From: Callaeas wilsoni
Lineage: Eukaryota > Chordata > Aves > Passeriformes > Callaeidae
DNA length: 64,000 bases
Direction: 5' to 3'
Assembly: GCA_013398955.1 (NCBI GenBank)
Contig: VWPU01014160.1
Span: 151,440 to 215,439, forward strand
This document shows positions 12,201 through 23,647 of the stretch, piece by piece; within the stretch, counting starts at the first letter, position 1, and every line of letters begins with the position of its first letter. Under the pieces are notes generated by a model. It saw nothing but the letters and a program-made list of their open reading frames with translations. It was not told the DNA's origin and made no database searches. Made by a program: the position numbers and the translations under genes.

Positions 12201-14406
12201 AATGCTCACATATAAAATAGTATTCCATGCTGGGAAATGCAGCCAGAGCAGAGCACATAGGCTCCATCCCAGTTCCTAGCAAGGGGTTACAAACTTGGTT
12301 TGCAGCATCTGTCTTATTTGTCATGATGCAAAGATGTCATACGGAAAGCATTCAAGTGAACACTTCTGAAATAATTAACTGGTTTCAGGCTGAAGTCAAT
12401 TTGTGCTTGGTTTTGAACAGCAGAAGACCCATTTAAAGAGGAAGGAATTTTCACTTGGGAATGAGGTGCCTTCCATACTTTAAACCAGGATAAGGCTGTA
12501 TTAGCCTTTTGCTCCTGGGTGTTGTCACAGTTCCTGCGATAGGTGTACAGTTAACTCCTCCATTATTACCAAATCACTATGCAAAGGGAGTTTTGAGGTG
12601 TGCAGAGATTTCCAGCAGGAGACAGATGCTTTGCCTTTCCCTGTAGCAGGACATTTCAGTACATGCATTCAACCAGGTGCTTTCCAGTGAAGAAACATGC
12701 TTACATTTTTCCTTTGATCAAACAAAAAGCCTCAGGATAATTAGCTGAAGAGACGATAGTGATAACTAATGGTTTCCTTCTCTATCAGAGACCTTGCTGA
12801 TGCAGTCTGGATCTGCTTCATGATAGATGTGAACCGAATGCAGCCCTGTGCTGCATTGCAAGATACTTTCCCCCTTTTCAGAGGTTGTCACAGTGGAGAG
12901 GCATCCTAAACCTGGGCATCCTATCCCCCGTCATTCATGTCCCCGTCATTAATTTCCATCAAGTGGAAAGAGCAAACACAGCTCCTTGCATTTTTTGGCC
13001 TGAACTGTCTTCCTAAGACATTTTGAAGTTAAATTTGTTGTGGGTTGTTGACTAAGGGTTCCAGGCCAATTCTCCCGTTTCACAAGAGGAGTTAAATTGG
13101 TGTCAGTGTTATACAAAGCTGGCTCTGCTCCACGGCCATGGGCACACCCCTGTAGCCCTGAGGCAAGCACACAGACCCGCTCCTACCTCTGTGGCAATAG
13201 CCCTCCTATTCCTGGTCCTTAGGGCTTGTGTCAGAAAAGAGATTCCAGATTATTCTGTGGCTTCCAGAGGCTTCCTGCAAACAGGGAGGCAGCTGCCCTC
13301 AGAGCATACAGAAGGGTGCATGGGTCTTGCCTAGTCCATGGAGCTAAAAGCCACAGCTTCCTAAAAGCAGAAGAAATGGGGGGAAAAAATCGCCTCTTAT
13401 GTGGGGCAGGAGCTTTCTATACAGGTAAGGACAGGAGAAAATGGATTACAAATAGATATCCTTATCTAGCAGGAGACTTGACCATGACTGGGAAAAGACA
13501 GATAACTAAAAATGAGCTTTTGCTGAACACTGCAATTCCATAATATGCCAGAAAACTGGACGCAATGCAGGTAGAGCTGAATGAGAATCGACAACCAGAA
13601 AGGTGAATATTCATTAGTTTTGTCTCATGTCATTGTGAGAGGGTTCCTATGGTAATAGGACATTTTTCTCCTTCTTATAACAAGTGCTAAAAATGTTTGT
13701 TTCTCTTAGTGCCAGTCTAAAAGCTATACTAATTCCAGAGGTATGTGTGCATTAATCTGTGCTTTAAGTGCAACTTTTGTATCTATGAAACATTTATGTA
13801 ATGCAATAATCTCAAGTCAGAAGGACTTTAAAATATCTACAGGTTTTACTAAACGTTTAAAATGCAATTTTTGTAGCAAACAGCAGAACTGGACTTCCTT
13901 CGAACTGATGGACATTTCTTCATCTTCCTGTGTCTGTAACAAGACGTGAAAATATGGAGAACATAGATGGCAGAGGTATCAGCAGGTTCCCATGCCATAT
14001 GAAGTCAGCAGAGCAGAACCTAAGCAGATAGCTGACACTTTGCATGGGGCAGGGCAATGGTCTGTGGAGCAGAGAGGGGCAGGATCAGTTGAATCTTTGG
14101 ATGAGTAGAGGAACAGTTCCGTGGGTGGTTTTTCTTTACCAGCTTTCAGCCAAGCCCTATAACGTACCAGCAACGCAGTGTGTGTCTTGGTGCCAGGTCT
14201 TCCAGCTGCAGAGCCCTGCGACAACCCTGCGTGAGGCCACAGTCTACTTAATGCCAAGGCTCTACAGTCAGGCTCAAAGATGGGGTTTAGCCCTCCCTGA
14301 GGGGGGAATGCTGTCACAGCTCATTATATTAATACGCCGGCACGCTGGCCGGGCTGAGACGGCAGCAACTTTGTCCAGGAGTGCCCAACACGAAGGGAAA
14401 ACATCC

Positions 14407-14745
14407 TGTGGCACCTCGGTGCCTCGCTAGCCAGCCTCCCAGCCCGTGCGGTGGAGGACACGGAGCCTAGCGTGCCTGGGGCTTATGGATAGCCCAGGCG
14501 TGGCCAGAAACAAATGAGCAGAGGAGGTCCTTCGGCTGATGTTCCAAGGGTTTATTGTAGAAGCTCCCTCAAAGGGGACCGGAAGCAAAGAGGACAAGAC
14601 AAGAGACTGAGGGGGCTTTAAAGGGATACAGGGAAGGGGGCGGGGATGACACAGCAGGGACCTATAGGAAGAGGGGAAAGGCGGGACAGGCCAGGACACC
14701 TTCCCTTAGGGGATACAAGGGGTGTCTGTCAACTGTCAGTCAGGC
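14407..14745 (-). mobile_element. Candidate solo LTR or LTR fragment of an endogenous retrovirus
   Basis: On the minus strand, a TATA-like TTTAAA (14617-14622) is followed about 60 bases later by AATAAA (14551-14556), then roughly 140 bases of GC-rich sequence ending near the plus-strand TG at 14407-14410. That is the order of U3 promoter, R poly(A) signal and U5 in a retroviral LTR. The stretch is richer in GC and CpG than the flanks, which fits a later insertion. I could not define a matched TG...CA pair or a target-site duplication, and no gag, pol or env sequence was recognised nearby. The boundaries are approximate, and a non-LTR origin is possible. Confidence 0.4.
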
Positions 14746-15004
14746 AGACTGAGCCCCCCTCAGATCCCAGGAATTCAATGGCAGAAGCCATCCTCACAGA
14801 AGGGGGTTTTACTTTTTGGAACCAGCCCACCAAACCTCTGTTTCTGGGCTCTGTGGCCCCCTGGTTATTCTTGTGTTTGGTTCATTCACCACAACAGCTC
14901 ATGTCAGTCTCATGTACAGGGCACGTAACCATACGTGGGGTCCAACAGAGCTGCATTTCCTGCTCTTTGGCTCAGTGACATTACAGTGCTTCCAAAAAGT
15001 CTTT

Positions 15005-15019
15005 AAAAAAAAAAAAAAA
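15005..15019 (+). repeat. Poly(A) run of 15
   Basis: A simple A tract. It could be the tail of a degraded retroinsertion, but no parent sequence was recognised upstream. Confidence 0.8.
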
Positions 15020-18000
15020 TGAAGCAGCTTTCTAACGTGGGAATAGAGCAAAGGCCAGCTAGAAGTGAAACCACGGAATAAGTATGTCTTTTTGTATCTG
15101 AATTCACGGCATCTTAGATCTTTCATTTTGCACAAATGACATGCAGGTTTTTCAAAGGTTTCTTTTCCTCAAAGGCCTCGTTCTCTGCTGTGGCAAGGGG
15201 ACCACAGTCCCCACAGACTTACACACTACCATAGTACAGTGGCCTTAGTGGGTTGGGTCTAAAGAAGCCACAATGGCCATAGCAAAGCATTAAGATGAAA
15301 TGAATGAAAGAGAGAGAGCTCATCGGCCAGTCTTCAAGTATCAGACAAATACAGAGCTTGCTTTTGTCTCCAAATCATCCAAACCTTTGTCCAAAAATTG
15401 GTACCTGAGCTGATCCCAGTTACCTAAATGTGGTCAAGCTTAGTAAGTTCACTTTGATTCTGGAAATCCTCCAAACTCCAGAGATACTCATCTTTTTTAA
15501 GCGAAAGCTACCCTTCATCTCCCTAGAACCAGAATTAATCAGACATGTCCAAGTTTTCCTACATAAGGAGTAAGAATTGGTTCAGTCTTCAAAACAATTG
15601 ACATGAAGTATGTTTGGATGTTACTCCAGAACCCTGGATACAATAAGGTAATAAAATAATTAGTTGTGTCAGCACTGAGAAAACAGAAACAAAAAAGGGG
15701 GGAAAAGGATGATCTAAAGTTAACCATAGTATGAGGATTCATAAGAAAGTAGTGGGTGATTGCTTCTCGAGTATAAAACAAGTATTGCTGTTCATAACTT
15801 TTGAAATACCATTTAGAATGCCAGATTTATTAAAACACTATTCTACTGTGCACGGGACACAGCAACAATTACATTAATCTGAACCAGGAGGTGACAGAAA
15901 AAGTTAGTAAACAGACAAAATCTTTTTAAAGATCCTATTCATAGCCAAACTTAGAATGTAAATCTGAGAATTTAGCATTATTAAATCCTGAGGATCTGTT
16001 CAGAAGTCAGTAGGTGTCTACCATATAATTCGTTCAGGATTTCACTTACACCCTATTTCACTTGCAAAAAGCAGATTTGGAATTATTCAAGGAAAGCACT
16101 TCCTTGACCTTTTAAGACTTTAAGCAACTCTTGAGGAGGAAAGAATCTCCCAAAAGAGCAAGTTGAAGAATGCTTAGTAAAGGAAGAAGCATATTTCAAG
16201 TATAGTTTGGACTGAGAAATAAAAGCATAAACAGAGGATATGATGAACTAGCCTGCATATTAAATAAACAACTAGCAGGACTTGAAATCAAATTAATCTT
16301 TTAGCTGCAGAGAAGGGAAAGCCCATCCAGCCCTGCCAATGCTGAATGACTCCTGCTCTTGGGTACCCACTCAGAATATGGCAATCTTGTATATTTAGTA
16401 AACATACTGGTTCTTAGCTTTAATTGTGAATTATTCATGTCTTGCTGATATTGAATTCCCCAGAGTATTCATGCACAGCATGCATGATGATCAAATTTTC
16501 ATTGAATTTAACAGAAAGACTTCCCTTTAGGACTATCAGAATGAGGCTTTAATGACAAAACAAACCTCTTTCCTAGTTCTTTACCAAACTATATATATAA
16601 AAAGCTGATTTTTTAACTTCAAACACATATGGGAAAATAATAATCCAAAAGATTACTGAGCAACAGACTGACATGATTAGGAATGGATTAGAGAACACAA
16701 TTAAAACAATGTATGGTATCACAAAAAATCTAGCCAGAAATAAAAGAAAAATCCTACTGAGAGACTTTGCAGCACTTCCAGTCCTTTTGGTACTGTTTGT
16801 GAACATTACCTTACTTTTTTCAAAGAAGATTATAATTCAATTACCATATTCTGTTGCCATTTTCGGCACCTCTAAAGAGACTATCTCATTTGCAATAGCA
16901 ATTTTACCATTACAATAATAATAAGGAATTTCAAACGCTTCATTTCACAGAGTACTTATACTACTGTTTCCTGACGTGTATTCCAAGCTATTCTTGCACT
17001 TGAGAGAGCTTTTTGTGATGCTCACAACTGAAGTGAAATAGCAAATACATTAAAAAGATGATAGGTCTTATTTTGAATCCTGATTCTGCAAACTATACTT
17101 TGTTTGTAAAGCCTTAATCCTCATTCTGTTCTAATCTTTGCATGAGGAAAGTCTAATTCTGTTTGCAAATTGTAAAAGGAGTGAAATTTATTTGCTGCTC
17201 ACCAGTTTCTCATCAACATTCTAAAAATCCCAGTGAAATTAATATATTAAACAGGGGAGTGGGAGATAATTTTGCCAACTTAAACATCACAGATTAAGAC
17301 AAGGTGTACAGTAACGCTATAAAAATCAAAATATTGATCTACATATTTTAAAAGAAGAATCCTTCTTATGTCAAACAGCATAATAAAGCTGAGGAACAAT
17401 CCTGGCTATATAATTACTCTAAAAAGAAGCTGGAGTCATTTCAGTAGCTCACTAGAATGATCATTTTCAAAGCATTACACAGGAAAAACACCTATGGTAT
17501 GAAACACTACTGACTCCACATTTTAAAGCTGCATCTGGCTGTATTTTACAAATGAGATTATCCCCTTTCATGCACGCTCACAGAGCAATTGAGATGGTCA
17601 CAGAGTCCTTCAGAATGGAAAGTTACACACATTTCAAATAACCTGCCTGTACTTCTACTTACCTTAGAGATATTTCTGAAGCGGAGGGGGAAAAAGAGCA
17701 GACAGTTAGAACGGCCAAACGAGCACTCCAAGAGTTACTCAGCGTCAGGGTACAGACAGTAACTTGTAAGGCAAACCACCTGCAGCTTCTGGCTGCTCTA
17801 GCTCATCAGCAGAATGAAAATGGTACAAGAAGTTCCAGGAGGAGCTCTGGGATGACCCACAACTTAAATTAGGTGAATGAGCTGATTTAAGCAAGAATCA
17901 AAGGAAGTGCTCCATGCTGACTCAAAAGCAAAGAGATGTGAATCAGTCACAGCTCTGATTAGGCAGATTATAAAGGAAGGTTTGAAAGAATGTTCTAGCA

Positions 18001-18499
18001 GGTGGAGAGGAGGAAAAAACTTAATGAATTTTAATACCAAGAGTCATCATTTTATCTGCAAGATTATAAAATATGGCTGCTTTGATAACAAGAGACAATA
18101 ACATCTCAGCATGTCCCTTTCAATTGTATGTTTTGGGCAGCACAAAAAGCACACAATTTGTCTCTGACAGAATTTCTGCTAACATTTCTTACCCACACAT
18201 ACAGTGAAGTAATTCACTATTACTGGGCTGTGTTTTAAAAATCAAGTAGGTGGAACACTGTGAAGAGGTTCACTTGTCTAAAGTTAAAATTGGTTTAGGG
18301 AGTCCAGCTTTTGAGTACTTGAAAAAATTCTCTGGTATCCAAGCACTCTGTTGTGCCACCTCCCATGTTGTCTTCACAGCTGGAATACATGAAATGTGGT
18401 AAGAGCTTTTTGCCTTCTTAACACTAGGCAGCAGAGTTTACAAACCCTTTAAGTTCCTAAAATGCTCCTTTCACATAAGAATCAAACCCCTTTCCACAT

Positions 18500-18965
18500 C
18501 ATAGATTACTTATTCCTTTTTCTTCCAGATGTCAAGGTTTTCCCTATTCTATCAGTGCTGTATTTCTTTCCTCACTCAAATTCCTCTTTAATCATATCTG
18601 AGAGCATTCTTTTTTCCCCCCTCACTTCCACCATTCCCTAAAGTATCTCTTTTTACACCTTTTCCCCAAGTCCTTTCAACACAAGTTATATTTTTCTTCC
18701 CTTCCTGAGAAACAAGTTTGGCTGTGCCTTTTGATTCTTCTCTTCAAATAACTTCCTTCTGTTTGCTCTTGCCTCTCATAATGAATGCTGTGTGAAAGTT
18801 TGCACCTTTTTCTTTCCTACAATATGGGTTTTGCTCTCTCAACGATGCAATGGACTTCTCCCATTTTTGAAGTACCAAATTTTCCCATTACACTTTTCCA
18901 TCACTTATTGCTTCCAAGCCCAGATTATTTCAGTCTGTCAATATATTTCCCTTTTTCAAATTTTA
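18500..18965 (+). repeat. Pyrimidine-biased strand-asymmetric tract
   Basis: About 460 bases in which the plus strand is dominated by T and C, with repeated ttcctt, tttccc and tcttcc patches. No tandem unit is regular enough to call a microsatellite. No gene was recognised. Confidence 0.6.
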
Positions 18966-19025
18966 CTTAATTTTACCCATGTAACATTTCTTCCCCAGTT
19001 TGGTGACCTAAACAGTCACACCGTA

Positions 19026-19082
19026 CCAACAGGGACACTGTTGGCTGCACTGTTGGCTGTACCAACCAACAGTGTTGGTTTC
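19026..19082 (+). repeat. Short tandem and inverted repeat around an ACTGTTGGCTG unit
   Basis: ACTGTTGGCTG occurs twice in direct succession and is followed by a near-palindromic stretch built from AACCAACAGTGTTGGTT. The inverted copies could form a small hairpin. No function is evident. Confidence 0.65.
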
Positions 19083-19879
19083 CCAGCTTATTTACTGAGA
19101 AAATATTTAGGATACTGATCACTAAGTCACTGCCATGACTAAATACTACAACTCCCTCATGCATCACATAAGCACAGATGGCAAGTATCTCAAGAAATTT
19201 TAATTTTTAAGAATCCTGCAATTCATTTAAAAATGACCTTAAAGTCCTTAAAGCAACTCCAGTAAGTGCTTGACATGTCAGTTGAGTTGATTCAGATGGC
19301 AGCGCTAACAGAAATAAAAAAATTTGCATCTACAGCTGTATCAAAAATAAATAACCATTAATGAAAAAAACGGAGTTACATCTATTCAATTTTAAACAAT
19401 TTAATAATATTTCCTGCAATGCTACATACAAGAAACTATTTTAAATAACATTATACAAACTAAGAAAAGTCAGAGAACCTGAAGGTATAAAGATTTAATC
19501 TTTCTCTCACATAATAAAAGACATAATACATATGATTCATTCAAACAACTATATTATAATAACTGTAAGAAAACACTTAAATAAAAAGGTTTAAATGAGA
19601 GAGCTAAAATTCAGGCATCTAAATCCATGTGTAGGCACTGAATAGCTGGTTTAATTTTCAAAGTTGCAAACACTTTGAACTTCCAAAGAGTTTAAGGTGA
19701 CCAACACATATAGAAGTCCCATTAACACTTATGCATGTAATCTACTCATTTGAGTAGGTCCATCAAATTAAAAAGCATTTGTATGCATAAAGCACATGAC
19801 TAATGTTTACAGGATTAAACCATATGCTGATAAATTGATTCGGTTGTCTAATTTCAATCTCAACATTTAAAACTTTCAA

Positions 19880-21188
19880 TCACAATATTTAAAATATGAT
19901 TTATTTTATTATGCATTTAGGATGTATGCTATAGTCTTTAAAAACATATGCTGTGAGGAACTCCCAGTAGATTTTAAACTACAGCAATTAGTACCTTTTT
20001 TTCAAAGTGGCAACCAGAGTCCTAATGATCAATGTATTATTTGAAATATTCAGGTCTACAAATAAGAGAAATCATTGAGAAGCCATAAATTTCCTTATTG
20101 ACCATATTATTTGCACAGCTTGAAAGCAGATCCCCTATTAGCAGAGATTTCTGCTCAGAAACTGATGACATAGCTCTGGAATTTGAGAAGTTTATGTAAC
20201 TTCCTAAGTGCCTATAAAAGAAACTTCGTTTTTTATACTGCAAGTTTCAAGCAGGGATCAGTATATACAGTTAAATCAACACCTCTAAATATTTCATTAA
20301 AATCAGGATACTGGCCATCACAACACCATTAATATCAGTTAGTTAAACATCTTTTCAGTTGCTAAATGAACATACACTTTTCAACACAAGGAGTTTTAAT
20401 CATTCACCCATTATTATTGACCAGGTCAGTGTGACGTTATTATTTGCCTTTACTATTTTTTTCTAATAAATCTCAACAGCAAAATAATTAGCTTGCTCAT
20501 TTTAGAACAAAGAAAACAGGCTCAGTCCTGCAGACACTTTTCAAGTGTCTAATTTTATAAACGCTGATGGTCATACTCCTGTACAGAAAATAAAGCCTGT
20601 GACAAAATGTGTGGACCGTAACAGTCATTGTTGGCATCAAGTCTGCAATGGTCAGAGAGCTACAGCACTGAAATTGCAAGGTAGGAACGTACCATCAACT
20701 CTTTAGGCAGCATCTGTGAAAATGAATTAATCTGAAGTCTACTATCCACTCTTGTGGCAAAATGAAAATGTACACCCACTTTGTCCCTGGGAGGGAAAGA
20801 CAAGGCAAGCCACTAAGTGGGTCTTACCCTCTTCCTCACCACCACTCAATGAGCAATTAGAGATTGTTCTGGTTTGCAATACAGGTAAGGAGCTGTTCTT
20901 TTAAAAGACCAGATCTTTAAAAAATTTAAAACTTGATAAAGGATTCATCTGCCCTTCATCGTGTCTACTCCAATATCTTCAACTACCAGACATTCTTTCA
21001 GAATAAAGGTCTCAGGTATCATAGTTCCATCCAAGGTTTTAAAACCAAACTAAAATCATTAAGGCTGTTTTATGTCTGTATCAACTGGATTTACTTAGAC
21101 CAAATGGAACAAACACTTTGAGGACCCTTGAGAGGAGTGATCAGTCTTGTCAGTATTCCAGGAAAAGTCATTGCATACGTTGGAATAA
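19880..21188 (-). other. SLC41A2: SLC41A2 3'UTR (extent inferred)
   Basis: Minus-strand sequence after the stop at 21189-21191, running to overlapping AATAAA hexamers at 19900-19910. These are the first AATAAA signals on this strand after the stop. An ATTAAA at 20395-20400 could give a shorter form. The estimated length is about 1.3 kb. Confidence 0.5.
19900..19910 (-). promoter_or_regulatory. SLC41A2: Candidate SLC41A2 polyadenylation signals (two overlapping AATAAA)
   Basis: The plus strand reads TTTATTTTATT, which on the minus strand gives two AATAAA hexamers sharing one base. TG-containing sequence lies 15-30 bases further along the minus strand, as expected of a downstream element. Confidence 0.5.
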
Positions 21189-21374
21189 TTAGTCACCAAC
21201 ATCACCATCTCTGTCACCTATGAGCCACAGAAAATGAAAACCTATAGCTAATAAGGCAGTTCCAAGCAGATCTCCCAGTGCAGTAAGGTAAGGGATAGAA
21301 AAACTGTCAGGGTCTTTTCCTTTTTTCCAGAAGTGGTGCACCATCCAGTCAGCAATCCACAACAGAGTAAACAC
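21189..21374 (-). CDS. SLC41A2: SLC41A2 exon 11, coding part (residues 513-573 and stop)
   Basis: Opens in phase 0 with GTG (Val) after the acceptor TTGTGTAG and ends in GDRDGDVGD and TAA. It encodes the last membrane segments and the second MgtE signature [18 protein letters not shown]. The first codon is an internal valine of the spliced message, not a start. Confidence 0.96.
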   Translation of the reverse strand: MFTLLWIADWMVHHFWKKGKDPDSFSIPYLTALGDLLGTALLAIGFHFLWLIGDRDGDVGD

Positions 21375-22633
21375 CTACACAACACCAAACAAACAAAATC
21401 TGTATTATTATCATGTAAGTTACATCAAAAGGAACTCAACAGCCAACATTATTGTCTCCATACTAGGCAGAACTGTTGTATACCATTGCTTTTGAAAATT
21501 ATAAATAATTGATATGAATGAATTTCAGACTAAAGCTCCCCACAACCAGAGAGAGGAACACTTAGCCAATTTCTCTCAATCATTTGCATAGCTGGAAGGA
21601 ACATACTGAATTACTGACAGCATTCTTCACCCAGCCTGTGCTTGAGGACTTCTGAAAATGGCAAGAAAAACCAAAAAAGTTCCACCAAACATGTAACTGC
21701 ACTTCTCACATAAGAATCATTCTGTACAGAGAGAGCGTAAGTGGGGCTTTGAGATAATTCAGAACCAACTCATGTTGCCCCACATGAATACACTCAACCC
21801 AGACATAATTCCTGTTTCCACAGGTCTAGCACTGATCTGAAATCAGATGTGATGTAAAGAATAACAGGTCAAATTAAGAACAGTTTGACCTGGGTTGTGT
21901 GAACTGCAAAAAAATGGCCTAGAACCTACTTTTATGCCTGAAATACCATCCTCAGCCCTTCTGTAACAAGGCACACCTGCAATATATATGATGAAATTGT
22001 CACTCCAGGCTGAATTCGTCCCAAAGTAAAAGATTTAATTCCCAACTGTGATTGTCTGAACATTTGAGAGGCTTGATCTTCATACCAAAGGTATGCATAA
22101 TCATTAACTCAATTTTAGAAAAGAATCCCTTTAATGTTGCGCAGCTGTATGATAAGAGATTCTGGTTCAGTGGAATCATGTGGTGTGGAATGGCACAAGA
22201 TGAATGGAGAAAGGACCACTAACTGAGTTTCATTTCTGCTTGTAGCTTCTAAGGAGCTGCTTAAGTTGAAATAAATTCTGTATTTTAGGTATTTTTAGTT
22301 AATCAGGTCTTTAAAAACAGTAAACGTAAGACATTTACTACCATAATTAATTTTTAATAACTCTACTCTCTACATTTAAAATAATGTAAGAATCAAAAGT
22401 AGTAAAAAGCACAATGATATTTTATTTAGCAAATAATGAATTATTGGCATCAAAAGCATGCTTATAAATGTATACACTCATTCACTGAAATATTGACCAG
22501 ATGGTTGCAAGACACTTCTCCACTACAAGTAGAGCAAAATTAATGTCATACAAAAAATTGTGTTGAAGAAGTTTCTCAATTAATCTTTGCTTTGCAAAAG
22601 TATATGTTAAAATACAAGCCTGAATTTATAATT

Positions 22634-22649
22634 AAAAAAAAAAAAAAAA
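22634..22649 (+). repeat. Poly(A) run of 16
   Basis: A simple A tract followed by purine-rich sequence. Confidence 0.85.
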
Positions 22650-23607
22650 GAAAGGAGGAGTATTTGCTTAATGAAAAATGCATGGCTTATTTGTATAAAA
22701 TGTATCTTCTGAAAAGGGAACTCTGTAGTCTAAGCTAATTATGCAAGTCCTAGGTGTGCTGACTGGAATCCAAACAAATATATTTAAAACAGATGTTTTC
22801 TTTGGAAGACTATCAGATTCCTTGAGTCAGCTCCTTCTTCTTACAGACACAAAAAGAGGCCTGTTTATAAAAGATCCTGTACGCTCCCATCTCCTACAGG
22901 ATGTGCTCAGAAGACGCTGCAGCGCCCCACATCCACATCCATAGCTACGCGTGTTCCATTGGAAGATGAGAGCACTCATTCCAAGAAAAATACACACTGC
23001 ATTTATATAACACAACCAATTAGACATAACATACACAGTCCAATTTAGATGACAGTATTCACTTTTGACTCTTAAAAATCACGACATGCAAACCTTTCAA
23101 TTGGCTATGTGTTTTCCACCCTGAAATAACTGACTTAGACTAAAGGGAAATACGGGCAGTTTGGAAACTAAGCTTTTGTGAATCTTCCCAAATAATTATT
23201 TTTGTTGTATTAACGCACGGCTGCACAACAAATAACGCTAATTATAACAAGCCTGCATTCTGTAAGTCATAAGAAAAAGTTACAGCAGATTATATTAACT
23301 GATGCTTGTAACAGTATGTGATGGCAATTGGTACTCACTCTGTAAGCACTAAGTTGTCAGACTGCAGTTCCAGCCTTCACTTACTTTGGTGAAGGAATAA
23401 TGCTATCATCCATCATGCATTTGCATGGCTAGAAACTCACTAACATTTAAGAATTATAGGGCTCAGTCTTTGGAAATGGTTACTTATTTGCCCACATTAG
23501 TCTGTAATGCAAGACAGAATCAATGTGACTAAGACTTCAAGAAGATTTTGCTTCTCATCACTGTTAAGAGAAGGCAGTCGAAGTCATCAATCAATGATTA
23601 CTTTGGG

Positions 23608-23647
23608 AAAAAAAAAAAAAGAAAGAAAAGAAAAAAAAAAGAAAATA
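23608..23647 (+). repeat. A-rich simple repeat (A runs split by G)
   Basis: A runs of about 10-16 bases separated by single G residues. A second A tract lies 90 bases downstream at 23739-23757. Confidence 0.85.

Larger units (their letters stand above)
9291..19879. other. Intergenic region between the convergent 3' ends of CHST11 and SLC41A2
   Basis: No exon of a known protein was recognised. Contents are a T run near 9195-9206 (just left of the interval), a GC- and CpG-richer patch at about 13980-14980 containing a candidate LTR fragment, a 15-base A run at 15005-15019, a pyrimidine-biased tract at 18500-18965 and a small tandem and inverted repeat at 19026-19082. The longest open frame (9694-10272 minus, 192 codons) has no recognisable domain or coding-like composition. 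Confidence 0.7.

Noticed and set aside
17640..17700. Possible orphan splice donor (AAG|GTAAGT on the minus strand near 17660)
   Set aside because: A single donor-like match without a partner exon or conserved coding is expected by chance.
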